Shown: positions 1 to 7,591 of the stretch, in pieces
Position numbering within the stretch: position 1 is the stretch's first letter
Layout: each line of letters opens with the position of its first letter
Assembly (NCBI GenBank): GCA_002309695.1
Contig: DBXV01000013.1
Span: 37,480-62,998 of the forward strand
DNA: 25,519 bases
Source of the DNA: Myxococcales bacterium UBA1203
GTDB lineage: Bacteria; Myxococcota; Myxococcia; Myxococcales; UBA5297
Direction of reading: 5' to 3'
Notes under the pieces: model-generated
Seen by the model: the letters and a program-made list of their open reading frames with translations, nothing else
The model's database searches: none
What the model was told of the DNA's origin: nothing
Program-made: the position numbers and the translations under genes

Positions 1-165
1 CCCATCATCGAGCAGGACGTGGTGCGCTGTTCACACCGCGATCAGCCCGCAGATCTGGCCCGCAAGGGCAGCGACCTGGAGCGCGTGGTTCTGGCCCGCG
101 CCCTGAGGTGGCATCTCGAAGACAGGATTCTCGTCTATGGCAACAAGACGGTGGTCTTTGTCTGA
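1..165 (+). CDS. C-terminal end of an unknown protein (partial)
   Basis: An open frame enters from the left edge and runs 54 codons to a TGA at 163-165. The visible peptide ends in LVYGNKTVVFV and contains a charged, Arg-rich helix-like stretch (LERVVLARALRWHLEDR). I do not recognise the family. It converges on the PEGA-domain gene, with only 19 bases between the two stop codons and no clear terminator there. The frame is supported by being open to the edge and by codon use like that of its GC-rich neighbours. Confidence 0.6.
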   Translation, partial: PIIEQDVVRCSHRDQPADLARKGSDLERVVLARALRWHLEDRILVYGNKTVVFV

Positions 166-184
166 GGTCCGAGACCTGCGGCGC

Positions 185-1192
185 TCACTCTTCGCCCGCA
201 CCCGCCTTCTGCGCCGGAGATGAATCCGCTCTGCCTTCCTCACGTTTGGCGGCGCTTTTTTTGGACGCGCCAGCGGGCACTAGAACCAGCTTCCAGCGGA
301 TTTCATCTTCGGCTGCCGTCACTTCCTGCTCTGTCTCCAGATCGCGGTAGCCCTTTCTGGTCAGCTTCAGCCGGTGCTTGCCGGCCGTGACCTCGGCCTC
401 GCCCGCGAAGGGCGTGGTACCGATGGGCTTCCCGTCGAGCTCAATATCAGCTCCCTCGGGGGTGCTGGTGATGATGAGCACCTTCTGGGGAGAGATGGTG
501 TTCGCCGCCTGCCGGGCCAGCTCCGCCGCCTTGGAATCAGAAAATTTCTGCTGGACGCGCCGGTAGAAAACGGACGCCGACTGCGGGTCGTAGGTGCCCT
601 CGATGCGCTTTTTGAGCACGTGGAAGCGGCGGAAGAGGCTCGTCTCCAGCATGTTGCCGTTGGCATCCCACTCGGCCGTCGCCTCATTCCAGGCAAACGC
701 CAGCACAACGAGAAAGAAGAGAACAGCCAGCAGCATCCAGGGAATAGGGCGCCTCTGCTCCGGCGCGTTTTCCGGCTCTCTCTGACGATACGCCATCGTC
801 TGGCGCTGGATTTCCGGAGAGGCGTTCTCGGTGCTGACGCCGTCAGGCACTGCCTCGGCCTCTGAAGGCGCGGCAAAGGCGTGGCGCGCTGCATCCGCAT
901 CCAGCTCCAGCGGAATCTCGCCTGCCAGAACGGTCGGCACCACGTCATCCTCAGCGCTTTCAGCCGGGACCATGGCTGTTTCGGCGGCAGGTCCGCTCGC
1001 CTCACTCGCGGGCAGAAGCGCGTCTGGCTGAGGGCCGCTGAGCTGCGGGCTTTCCGGCGCGTCCGTCATGCTGACCACGCCCCGGTCAGGATCGAAGGCC
1101 GCGCCGCCGTAAAGTTCCGGGTTGTATTCGTCCCTGTCCTCATCCCCGCTGGGGGCGGCATTGGGCGCGGCGGCATCCGAAGATTCGTTCAT
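185..1192 (-). CDS. PEGA-domain single-pass membrane protein
   Basis: Predicted protein of 335 residues. The first ~145 residues are acidic and rich in Ala, Pro and Glu and look disordered. One hydrophobic segment lies at about 149-168 (PWMLLAVLFFLVVLAFAW), preceded by Arg residues, so the N-terminus probably stays in the cytoplasm. Residues about 236-305 form a PEGA domain: TSTPEGADIELDGKPIGTTP followed by the GKHRLKLTRKGY motif. PEGA domains are beta-rich and often found in surface or envelope proteins; no enzyme activity is expected. The tail is Lys/Ala/Glu-rich. The frame stays open 30 codons further upstream, but the ATG at 1192 is preferred because AGGA lies about 9 bases before it. The gene is divergent from dnaJ. 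The exact role is unknown. Confidence 0.82.
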   Translation of the reverse strand: MNESSDAAAPNAAPSGDEDRDEYNPELYGGAAFDPDRGVVSMTDAPESPQLSGPQPDALLPASEASGPAAETAMVPAESAEDDVVPTVLAGEIPLELDADAARHAFAAPSEAEAVPDGVSTENASPEIQRQTMAYRQREPENAPEQRRPIPWMLLAVLFFLVVLAFAWNEATAEWDANGNMLETSLFRRFHVLKKRIEGTYDPQSASVFYRRVQQKFSDSKAAELARQAANTISPQKVLIITSTPEGADIELDGKPIGTTPFAGEAEVTAGKHRLKLTRKGYRDLETEQEVTAAEDEIRWKLVLVPAGASKKSAAKREEGRADSSPAQKAGAGEE

Positions 1193-1468
1193 CGTGAAAA
1201 TCCTGCTGTGGGGCTGAGTGGGGGAGAAGCGGGGCGCGGGCTTTTCACAGAAACATTTTGGGCTGACAAGCGCGGCGCTCACGACGGGAAAGAACGCATC
1301 TGCCTGGCCTGAATGCCCCTCTGTTCCCAGGACGCGGGCCGCTCTTTTTTGCGGTGCCGTTTGCCATGGTGATTTTGTGCGTTAGCTTGCCCGCTTTTCC
1401 GCGAAAGCCGCCGGCGGCGCGGCCATTCCGACCCCGCCCCCGGGACAATCCCCCCTTTGAAGTGACGG

Positions 1469-1517
1469 CCCGCATCGCCTGGTTTTTCTGGAGACGGTGC
1501 GGGACTTTTTATTTTTT
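1469..1517 (+). terminator. Terminator-like hairpin in the dnaJ leader
   Basis: CCCGCATCG (1469-1477) pairs with CGGTGCGGG (1495-1503): nine base pairs including one G-U, with a 17-base loop. A T-rich run, TTTTTATTTTTT (1506-1517), follows two bases later. This has the form of an intrinsic terminator on the plus strand. No plus-strand gene lies just upstream, since the neighbour is on the minus strand, and the dnaJ start is only 23 bases further on. It therefore sits in the dnaJ leader if transcription starts upstream of it. An attenuator is one reading; a block on stray transcription entering dnaJ is another. Confidence 0.55.
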
Positions 1518-1538
1518 CCAGAGTTCCCGCAGGAAGAA
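1513..1538 (+). promoter_or_regulatory. Possible RNA thermometer masking the dnaJ ribosome site
   Basis: TTTTTCC (1513-1519) can pair with GGAAGAA (1532-1538), giving seven pairs including one G-U around a 12-base loop. The second arm contains most of the Shine-Dalgarno sequence AGGAAG (1531-1536) that serves the ATG at 1541. U-rich strands pairing with the ribosome site are the hallmark of fourU-type RNA thermometers, which control heat-shock genes in several bacteria. The same U-run is the tail of the terminator-like hairpin just upstream. The pairing is read directly; the function is inference. Confidence 0.35.
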
Positions 1539-1540
1539 CC

Positions 1541-2689
1541 ATGGGTCAGGAAAACAAGCGCGATTATTACGAAGTCCTTGGCGTCGATAAGAACGCCTCG
1601 GCGGATGACATCAAAAAGGCCTACCGGCAGGCGGCCATGAAGAATCACCCGGACAGAAATCCGGGGGACAAGGCCGCGGAGGAGCGGTTCAAGGAAGCAG
1701 CCGAGGCCTATGCGGTTCTGTCCGACCCCCAGAAGCGCCAGCGCTACGACCAGTTTGGCCACGCCGGCTTTGAGGGAGCGGGCAATCCTTTCGAGGGGTT
1801 TGGCGCCAACGGCTCCATCAACTTCGATTTCATCTCCGATTTGTTCGGCGACTTTTTCGGCGGCGGCAGGGGCGCTTCTTCGGGACGTCCCGGACAGCCG
1901 CCCAGAGGTGCCGACCTGCGCTACGACCTGACGCTGGACTTTGAGCAGGCAGTCTCCGGCGTCGAAAAGGAGATAACGGTCCGGCGCCCTGTGCTGTGTC
2001 AGGAGTGCGGCGGCTCCGGCGCCAAGAAGGGAACGACTCCCGTCAAATGCACAGCCTGCGGCGGACGCGGCGAGGTCCGCGTTTCACAGGGATTTTTTGC
2101 CATTTCCCGGACCTGCGGCGCCTGCGGCGGCACCGGCCAGGTCATCAAGGACCCCTGTCCCGCCTGCCGCGGCAGGGGCAAAAAAGATTCAGAGGCGCAC
2201 CTCACCGTCAAAATCCCGGCCGGTGTCGATACGGGGACGCGCCTGAGGCTGACCGGCGAGGGCGAGCCCGGCGTGCGCGGCGGCTTGCCGGGCGACCTTT
2301 ATGTTTTCCTCAATGTCCGCGAGCACCCGATTTTCCACCGCCAGGACCAGGACATTTTCTGCGACATCCCCATCCAGTTTACGGACGCGGCGCTGGGGGC
2401 CGTTATTGAGGTGCCCACCGTTTATGGCCCTGAGACGCTGAAAATCCCGGCAGGGACTCAGACGGGCAAAATTTTCCATCTGCGGGGCAAGGGGATCGCC
2501 GCCCTCAATGGCTTCGGCAAAGGCGACGAGCACGTGCGCGTGGTCATCGAGACGCCCACCAAGCTGACGCCAGAGCAGAAGAAGCTCCTGGAAGATTTTG
2601 CCGCGCTGTCCAAGACCGCGCAGGAGACGCATCCCCAGGGCAAATCCTTCTGGGAAAAGGTGAAGGAGACCTTCAAGCCCAAGGCATGA
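1541..2689 (+). CDS. dnaJ: Chaperone DnaJ (Hsp40)
   Basis: Type I DnaJ of 382 residues, a normal length. It stimulates the DnaK ATPase and delivers unfolded substrates in the cytoplasm. The J domain covers about residues 8-72, with HPD at 36-38. A Gly/Phe-rich linker follows (about 73-120). Four zinc-binding CxxCxGxG repeats begin at residues 153, 170, 192 and 206 (CQECGGSG, CTACGGRG, CGACGGTG, CPACRGRG). The C-terminal substrate-binding domains follow. The ATG is preceded by AGGAAG. dnaK and grpE are not in the window, so this is an unlinked dnaJ, convergent with clpX 37 bases away. The leader may be regulated (see the hairpin entries). Confidence 0.97.
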   Translation: MGQENKRDYYEVLGVDKNASADDIKKAYRQAAMKNHPDRNPGDKAAEERFKEAAEAYAVLSDPQKRQRYDQFGHAGFEGAGNPFEGFGANGSINFDFISDLFGDFFGGGRGASSGRPGQPPRGADLRYDLTLDFEQAVSGVEKEITVRRPVLCQECGGSGAKKGTTPVKCTACGGRGEVRVSQGFFAISRTCGACGGTGQVIKDPCPACRGRGKKDSEAHLTVKIPAGVDTGTRLRLTGEGEPGVRGGLPGDLYVFLNVREHPIFHRQDQDIFCDIPIQFTDAALGAVIEVPTVYGPETLKIPAGTQTGKIFHLRGKGIAALNGFGKGDEHVRVVIETPTKLTPEQKKLLEDFAALSKTAQETHPQGKSFWEKVKETFKPKA

Positions 2690-2726
2690 CCCGTCTGCCG
2701 CTGGGGGAATGCCGGGAATCAGCTCT

Positions 2727-4049
2727 CTACGCCTGCCCTCGGCTTTCGGACTTTTTTCTCCCGGACGAGGAAGGCGTTCCCCCTGATTCCCCGGCGGCTG
2801 CCGGCGCGGGAGAGCTGACCGTCTCCTGAAGGACGCGCGGCTTCTCGCCTTTGAGAATGACCTCCGGGCCGATGATGACTTCCCTGGCCTTCTTGTTCCC
2901 GGGGATTTCATACATCACGTCCAGCATGGCGGTTTCCACGATGGCCCGAAGCCCGCGCGCGCCCGTCTTCCGCCGGGCAGCCTCTTCGGCGATGGCCTTC
3001 AGTGCCTCGTCGGTAAATTTGAGACCCACGCCATCCATGCGGAGCAGCTCCGTGTACTGCTTGATGAGGGCATTCTTGGGGACGGTCAGAATGTTGATCA
3101 GCGCCTGCTCGTCGAGCTCATCCAGCGTGGCGATGATGGGCAGCCGGCCAATCATTTCGGGGATGAGGCCAAATTTCAGAAGGTCCTCCGGTTCCACGTC
3201 CCTGAAAATTTCCGACAGAGAGCGCTTCTCCTTGCTCTGAGCTTCCGTGTTGAAGCCCATGCCGTGGCCGCCCCTGCGCTGCTCGATGATGTCCTCCAGA
3301 CCGTCGAAGGCGCCGCCCACGATGAACAGGATGTCGGTGGTATCCACCTGAATGAAATCCTGCTGGGGATGCTTGCGGCCGCCCTTGGGCGGAACGTTGG
3401 CCACCGTTCCCTCGATGAGCTTCAGAAGGGCCTGCTGCACGCCTTCGCCGGAGACATCCCGGGTGATGGACGGGTTGTCGCCCTTGCGGGAAATTTTATC
3501 GATTTCGTCGATGTAAATGATGCCCCGCTGAGCTTTGGCGATGTCGCCGTCGGCTGCCTGCACCAGATTGACGATGACGTTCTCCACATCCTCGCCCACG
3601 TAGCCCGCCTCGGTGAGGCAGGTGGCATCGGCAATGGTGAACGGAACGTTGAGCAGCCGCGCCAGCGTCTGGGCGAGCAACGTTTTCCCGCTGCCGGTGG
3701 GGCCCAGAAGGAGAATGTTGGACTTCTGGAGTTCCACGTCGTCGGTGTCCGCCGTTCCCTCCGCCTTGGACTCGATGCGCCGGTAGTGGTTGTGGACGGC
3801 CACGGCCAGCGTCTTCTTCGCCTGCTCCTGACCGATGATGTACTCGTCCAGGACCGCTTTGATTTCGGAGGGGCGGGGGACCCTGCGGTCGGCATCCTTC
3901 TTCGCCTCGTCCTGAGTCTCCTCATCCACGATGTCGCTGCAGAGGGCGACGCACTCATCGCAGATGTAAACGTCGGGGCCCGCGATGAGCTTTTTGACCT
4001 GCTTCTGGAGTTTTCCGCAGAAGGAACAGCTGAAAATTTTCTTGTCCAA
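2727..4049 (-). CDS. clpX: ATP-dependent protease unfoldase subunit ClpX
   Basis: ClpX of 440 residues, a hexameric AAA+ unfoldase that feeds substrates to ClpP. An N-terminal zinc-binding domain has Cys8, Cys11, Cys30 and Cys33. Walker A GPTGSGKT is at 116-123, pore loop GYVGED at 149-154, Walker B IIYIDEID at 177-184, the RKGD loop at 188-191, and the sensor-2 region reads GARGLR. The ClpP-docking loop reads MGF (in GHGMGF), where E. coli has IGF. The start is TTG at 4049: no in-frame ATG lies before the zinc domain, and AGGAG sits six bases upstream. clpP and tig, common neighbours, are absent. It follows a membrane protein gene by 63 bases and may share its transcript. The tail is Ser/Pro/Gly-rich. 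Confidence 0.97.
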   Translation of the reverse strand: MDKKIFSCSFCGKLQKQVKKLIAGPDVYICDECVALCSDIVDEETQDEAKKDADRRVPRPSEIKAVLDEYIIGQEQAKKTLAVAVHNHYRRIESKAEGTADTDDVELQKSNILLLGPTGSGKTLLAQTLARLLNVPFTIADATCLTEAGYVGEDVENVIVNLVQAADGDIAKAQRGIIYIDEIDKISRKGDNPSITRDVSGEGVQQALLKLIEGTVANVPPKGGRKHPQQDFIQVDTTDILFIVGGAFDGLEDIIEQRRGGHGMGFNTEAQSKEKRSLSEIFRDVEPEDLLKFGLIPEMIGRLPIIATLDELDEQALINILTVPKNALIKQYTELLRMDGVGLKFTDEALKAIAEEAARRKTGARGLRAIVETAMLDVMYEIPGNKKAREVIIGPEVILKGEKPRVLQETVSSPAPAAAGESGGTPSSSGRKKSESRGQA

Positions 4050-4112
4050 AATCGACTCCTGAAATGCGCGGGCCTGATGGACCCGCAGCCGCGCCGGATG
4101 CGCCTGAAGCGG

Positions 4113-4616
4113 CTAGCGGCTCGTTACTTCGCCCGTCTCCAGATTGAAGGTCAGCTCGCCGCCGGTGCACGAAAGCCGGAGCGTCTTCAGCGGCATGGAG
4201 GTGGGGGCCGGGTCGCCGTCCGGGGATTTGAATTTGTCCAGCTGCGCCACTGTGTTCGTTCCCGGCTGCACGGACGGAATGAACAGCGCGTAGCGCCCGT
4301 TGACGGTGAGCTCAGCCTTTTCCCAGACGTCGGTGCCCGTGTTTTCCAGATAGAGCGCCACGATGCGCTGGTTGAGGCTGGAGACCTCCTGAATGCGAAC
4401 CCTGCCGTCCAGTGCCCGCGTCCCGTCCGTCATATAGGGCAGGAAGGCGATGAGGACCGCAGCCGCGGAAAGAAGCAGCCAAATACCGAGAATCACGGCC
4501 TTTTTTTTCAAAACGGCATCGGCCGTGCGCACCTGCTCCCGGGCATTTGAAAGCCATCGCTGAAAGGTGCTGCTCCCGGAATCCGGGGGTGAATTTGTGC
4601 CGGCATCCTGTTCCAT
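4113..4616 (-). CDS. Single-pass membrane protein of unknown function
   Basis: Protein of 167 residues. It has a polar N-terminus, a Lys-rich turn (LKKKA) and one hydrophobic segment at about 40-60, so an N-in topology with the C-terminal ~105 residues outside the cytoplasmic membrane is likely. The outer part looks beta-rich (RIVALYLENTGTDVWEKAEL), like small beta-sandwich domains in envelope proteins, but I cannot name a family. The ATG at 4616 has AGGCGG upstream. It lies 60 bases after the TPR lipoprotein gene and 63 before clpX, all on the minus strand, so the three may form one operon. A run of eight A residues on the coding strand encodes the Lys turn. Confidence 0.75.
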   Translation of the reverse strand: MEQDAGTNSPPDSGSSTFQRWLSNAREQVRTADAVLKKKAVILGIWLLLSAAAVLIAFLPYMTDGTRALDGRVRIQEVSSLNQRIVALYLENTGTDVWEKAELTVNGRYALFIPSVQPGTNTVAQLDKFKSPDGDPAPTSMPLKTLRLSCTGGELTFNLETGEVTSR

Positions 4617-4676
4617 GATTTCCGCCTGATATTTTTTCGGGGAATGACTCGCGGGACTGACGAGGCAGGGCAGGGA

Positions 4677-6050
4677 CTAGCGCTCCTTGGAAAGCGTCTG
4701 GAGCATGCGGGCCGCGAAGACGTTCTGTGGCTGGAGGTCCAGAACCTTTTCAAAGAAGCCCGCGGCCTTGCCGCCCCACTCCCTGGCTTTTTCGGGGTTG
4801 GTCTCTTCACGCTTGCGGCGCTCCATGTGGAGCATGCCCATGCGCATCAGGACCTCGATGTTCTTGGGATTTTTCCGCAGGAGCCCCTGATAGACGGCTT
4901 CGGCCTCATCCAGCATGTCGGCGCCGGTCAGAGCCGCGCCGTAGGCCAGCCTGGCGCCGTCGTCCTGCGGGCTGAGCGTGACCAGATGCCTGTAATACGG
5001 CTCCGCCTGGGCAAAATCGGACAGCTGCAGGGCCATGGCCCCCAGTCTCTCGTAGGCGTGGGTATTGAGCGGGTCCAGCTCCAGCACCTTTCGGTAGCTT
5101 TCAGCGGCGCGGTCGAAGCGCTCTTTGGCGAAATAAATGTCTGCCAGGTAGAGGTGATTCAGAGGGTCGCTGGGCGTCAGCTCGATGGCGTAGCGAAATT
5201 CCTCGATGGCGCGGCTGGCGTCATCGATGCGCTGGAAGCAGAGCCCAAGAGCGGCGTGGACGCTGGCCAGATCCGGGAACTTCTGGAGGATTTCCTGGAA
5301 GGTGACCATGGCCTGCTGCGGGGCGTCGGCCTGCATGTAGTTGAGGCCGCGCTCGAACTCCTCGGACACCACCTTGGGAACCTCACGGAAAGGCAGATTG
5401 AGCCTGGCGATGACATCAGCTGCGACTTTGATGTCTGTGGGCCTGGGCGACAGATTGAGGACGGCGCGAAGAGAATCCAGTGCGCCCTTGCGGTCGCCGG
5501 TCCGGGCCTGAGCCTGAGCGAGGGAGATGTGGTGCCTCGACGCATTCGGGTCCAGCTCCGCGGCTTTTCTGAGAGACGTCAGCGCCTCATCAAACCGCTC
5601 CGCGTCGAGATGAATGAGGCCTGCCCGAAAATGATATTCGGCCACCTGCGGGGCGGCGGCGATGGCCTCCTTGAGGTGTTCCAGCGCCTGAGTCTCCTGA
5701 GCCGCGGACTGGGCGTAGAGCGCGATGCCGAGGCCGTAATGGAGATTTGGACTTCCCGGCGACAGCTGCAGCTCCTTCGAGAGCTCGCCGATGACCGCGC
5801 TGATCTGGCCGCTGCGAAAGCCTGCTTCGACGAACAGGCGCATGGCGTCGGTGGACTGCGGCTCCCGGGCGATGATTTTGCGCAGTTCTTTGAGCGCCTG
5901 GTCTGCCTGTTTTTCGTGGATGAGCCGGCTGGCCCGCGCCAGTTCGGTCTCCGCTTCCTGCTTTTGTCCGCTGCCGTTTCCGGAGGTGGCACAACCCGCG
6001 GCGTGGAGCAGGAGGAATCCGGCGGCAAGGACACAAGAGATGCGCGTCAT
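4677..6050 (-). CDS. TPR-repeat lipoprotein
   Basis: Protein of 457 residues. The N-terminus is a lipoprotein signal: a hydrophobic core, then HAAGC with the lipidated Cys at 20, so the mature protein is probably anchored facing the periplasm or outer membrane. The rest is a string of tetratricopeptide repeats. Recognisable copies include HYGLGIALYAQ, EYHFRAGLIHLDAERFDEAL, VHAALGLCFQRIDDASRAIE, NHLYLADIYFAKERFDRAAE and AYERLGAMALQLSDFAQAEP. TPR arrays bind partner proteins; in this kind of protein they often serve envelope assembly, but the partner is not known. ATG at 6050 with GAGGAA upstream. It follows the terminator of the SPFH group, so it probably has its own promoter within 6051-6150. 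Confidence 0.85.
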   Translation of the reverse strand: MTRISCVLAAGFLLLHAAGCATSGNGSGQKQEAETELARASRLIHEKQADQALKELRKIIAREPQSTDAMRLFVEAGFRSGQISAVIGELSKELQLSPGSPNLHYGLGIALYAQSAAQETQALEHLKEAIAAAPQVAEYHFRAGLIHLDAERFDEALTSLRKAAELDPNASRHHISLAQAQARTGDRKGALDSLRAVLNLSPRPTDIKVAADVIARLNLPFREVPKVVSEEFERGLNYMQADAPQQAMVTFQEILQKFPDLASVHAALGLCFQRIDDASRAIEEFRYAIELTPSDPLNHLYLADIYFAKERFDRAAESYRKVLELDPLNTHAYERLGAMALQLSDFAQAEPYYRHLVTLSPQDDGARLAYGAALTGADMLDEAEAVYQGLLRKNPKNIEVLMRMGMLHMERRKREETNPEKAREWGGKAAGFFEKVLDLQPQNVFAARMLQTLSKER

Positions 6051-6152
6051 CTGTTTTCCTCAAGGCAAGTGAATGAAAAGCGGCCGCCCCTAGCATGGGC
6101 CATGGAAGGAACAAGGCCGCACCATGGGGGCGCCCGTTTTGGAATCGGGCTC

Positions 6153-6197
6153 AAAAAAAGCCCGCCCGCTCCCTGTGCGGAGGAAGCGGACGGGCTT
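6153..6197 (-). terminator. Intrinsic terminator after the NfeD/SPFH genes
   Basis: AAGCCCGCCCGCT (6158-6170) pairs with AGCGGACGGGCTT (6185-6197), 12 of 13 positions. On the minus strand the stem is followed by a run of seven T residues (A-run at 6153-6159). It sits about 50 bases beyond the stop codon of the 429-residue SPFH gene. A second small hairpin (CTCTCGAA / TTCGAGAG, 6210-6232) lies between the stop and the terminator. Confidence 0.88.
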
Positions 6198-6245
6198 CTG
6201 GTGCCTCACCTCTCGAAGAACATTTTCGAGAGCGGTTCAGGTGAT

Positions 6246-7535
6246 TCAGCCGTTGTCCATGTCGATGGGCGCCCGCGAACGCATGGGCGGCGGCGGCCTG
6301 CGGACCGGCACAGGAGCGGACAGCGCGTCTGCGGCTTTCGCCGGCTGCATCATGGGTGCGGAGGCGGCGGCCAGACCGGGGAGAGGCTGAGCTGCGGGCT
6401 TAATCAGGGCACCGCCGTTCGGCTTTTCGAGCATCTTCGCGGTGTCTGTGTCGTCCGTGGAAACGGGCTGAATGCCAGCGCTTTCAGCTTCCGCCTTGGC
6501 TGCGTTCAGTTCGCGCTCCGCCGCCGCGCGCGCCTCAAGCTGACGCTTCTCCCGATATGCCTGAGCTGCCTGAATTTCCTCGTCGCTGAGCATGTTCTGC
6601 GAGATGCCCAGCTGCTCAATCAGCCCGTGGAAGTCAGTCAGGTTGGCGGGAAGGACAATCTGCGTGTTGGCGCGTCCAACGGCAGCCAGCGTTTTGAAGT
6701 ACTTCTCCAGGAGCTGCATCCGCCGTGAATCCTCGCCGCCGGGCCCTGTGATGGCGTCCGCCAGCTTTTCGATGGACTCCGCGGTGGCGTTGGCGATTTT
6801 GAGAATTTCGTCCGCCTGACCTTCGGCCTCGTTGATGCGCGCCTGCATCTCGCCCTGCGATTTGTTGATGAGTTCCAGCTTCTGGCCCTCGGAGCGGTTG
6901 ATGCGGCTCTGCTTGTCGCCTTCTGCGCGGGCAACCAGTGCGCGCCCTTCGCGCTCTGCCGTGACCTGCTGCTCCATGGCCGCGCGGACAGTGTTGGGCG
7001 TCTGGATGTTTTTGATTTCATACCGGTGAATGCGGATGCCCCATCCACGGCCCGCGTCATTGACGTCCGAGACGACGCGGCTGGAAATCGTCTCCCGTTC
7101 CTCAAAGGTGCGGTCCAGTTCGATGGTGCCGATGACCGAGCGGGTCGCCGTCTGTGCCAGCTGAACGGCGGCAAAGTTGTAATCGGTCACGCCGTAGCTG
7201 GCGGCCTGAGGATCGGTGACCGTGATGTACATGACGCCGTCCACCAGAATCTTCACGTTGTCGGCGGTGAAGCACTCCTGCGGGGGGACGTTGATGGTCT
7301 GCTCGCGGAGGTCCTGCTTGAAGGCGATGCGCTCGACGATAGGCGTCAGAAAGTGGAGTCCGGGCCCCAGCGTCTCCTTGTAGCGGCCCCAGTGCTCGAC
7401 GATGTAGGCCTTTCCTTGTGGAACGGAGACAAACACGTCTTTGCACTTATACATGAATACAAGAAATATGATGCCCCAGATGATGAGTGCCACTACATCC
7501 ATGCCGTTAAAGTCTGAGGTGATGAAGTCATCCAT
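6246..7535 (-). CDS. SPFH/band-7 family membrane protein (first paralog)
   Basis: Protein of 429 residues with a hydrophobic segment at about 12-30 and then an SPFH (band 7, prohibitin/stomatin-like) domain: VPQGKAYIVEHWGRYKETLG, followed by LEPGLHF-like and VDGVMYITV-like strands. A long Ala/Glu-rich coiled coil follows (about 190-345, including REKRQLEARAAAERELNAAK), then a Pro/Arg-rich tail with PVPVRRPPPPMR. SPFH proteins oligomerise at membranes and organise microdomains, often with NfeD proteins. The ATG at 7535 is chosen over a TTG two codons upstream because AAGGAG lies seven bases before it. It is downstream of the second SPFH gene by 56 bases; a terminator follows. Confidence 0.9.
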   Translation of the reverse strand: MDDFITSDFNGMDVVALIIWGIIFLVFMYKCKDVFVSVPQGKAYIVEHWGRYKETLGPGLHFLTPIVERIAFKQDLREQTINVPPQECFTADNVKILVDGVMYITVTDPQAASYGVTDYNFAAVQLAQTATRSVIGTIELDRTFEERETISSRVVSDVNDAGRGWGIRIHRYEIKNIQTPNTVRAAMEQQVTAEREGRALVARAEGDKQSRINRSEGQKLELINKSQGEMQARINEAEGQADEILKIANATAESIEKLADAITGPGGEDSRRMQLLEKYFKTLAAVGRANTQIVLPANLTDFHGLIEQLGISQNMLSDEEIQAAQAYREKRQLEARAAAERELNAAKAEAESAGIQPVSTDDTDTAKMLEKPNGGALIKPAAQPLPGLAAASAPMMQPAKAADALSAPVPVRRPPPPMRSRAPIDMDNG

Positions 7536-7591
7536 GAACAATCTCCTTGGGAATCATTGAAGGTTTCCGTTTGGCGTGCGTGCCTGGAACA

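Larger units (their letters stand above)
1193..1540. other. Divergent intergenic region between PEGA gene and dnaJ
   Basis: This 348-base gap separates two divergent genes and must hold promoters for both. The dnaJ-proximal end carries the hairpin with T-tract and the possible Shine-Dalgarno-masking stem listed separately. A perfect 12-base palindrome, GCCGCCGGCGGC, lies at 1407-1418. On the minus strand TTGTCA (complement of 1263-1268) could be a -35 box for the PEGA gene, but no good -10 box sits at the right distance. CTTTGAAG near 1455-1462 slightly resembles a heat-shock -35 element, again without a convincing -10. No further gene is visible. Confidence 0.5.

Noticed and set aside
1407..1418. 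Perfect palindrome GCCGCCGGCGGC as an operator
   Set aside because: Likely by chance in a very GC-rich gap; no partner site was seen.
3264..4550. Open frame of 428 codons on the plus strand
   Set aside because: Antisense to clpX and the small membrane protein; no recognisable domain.
4644..6728. Long open frame (694 codons) on the plus strand
   Set aside because: It lies antisense to the TPR lipoprotein and SPFH genes, has no conserved motifs, and is a by-product of high GC content.
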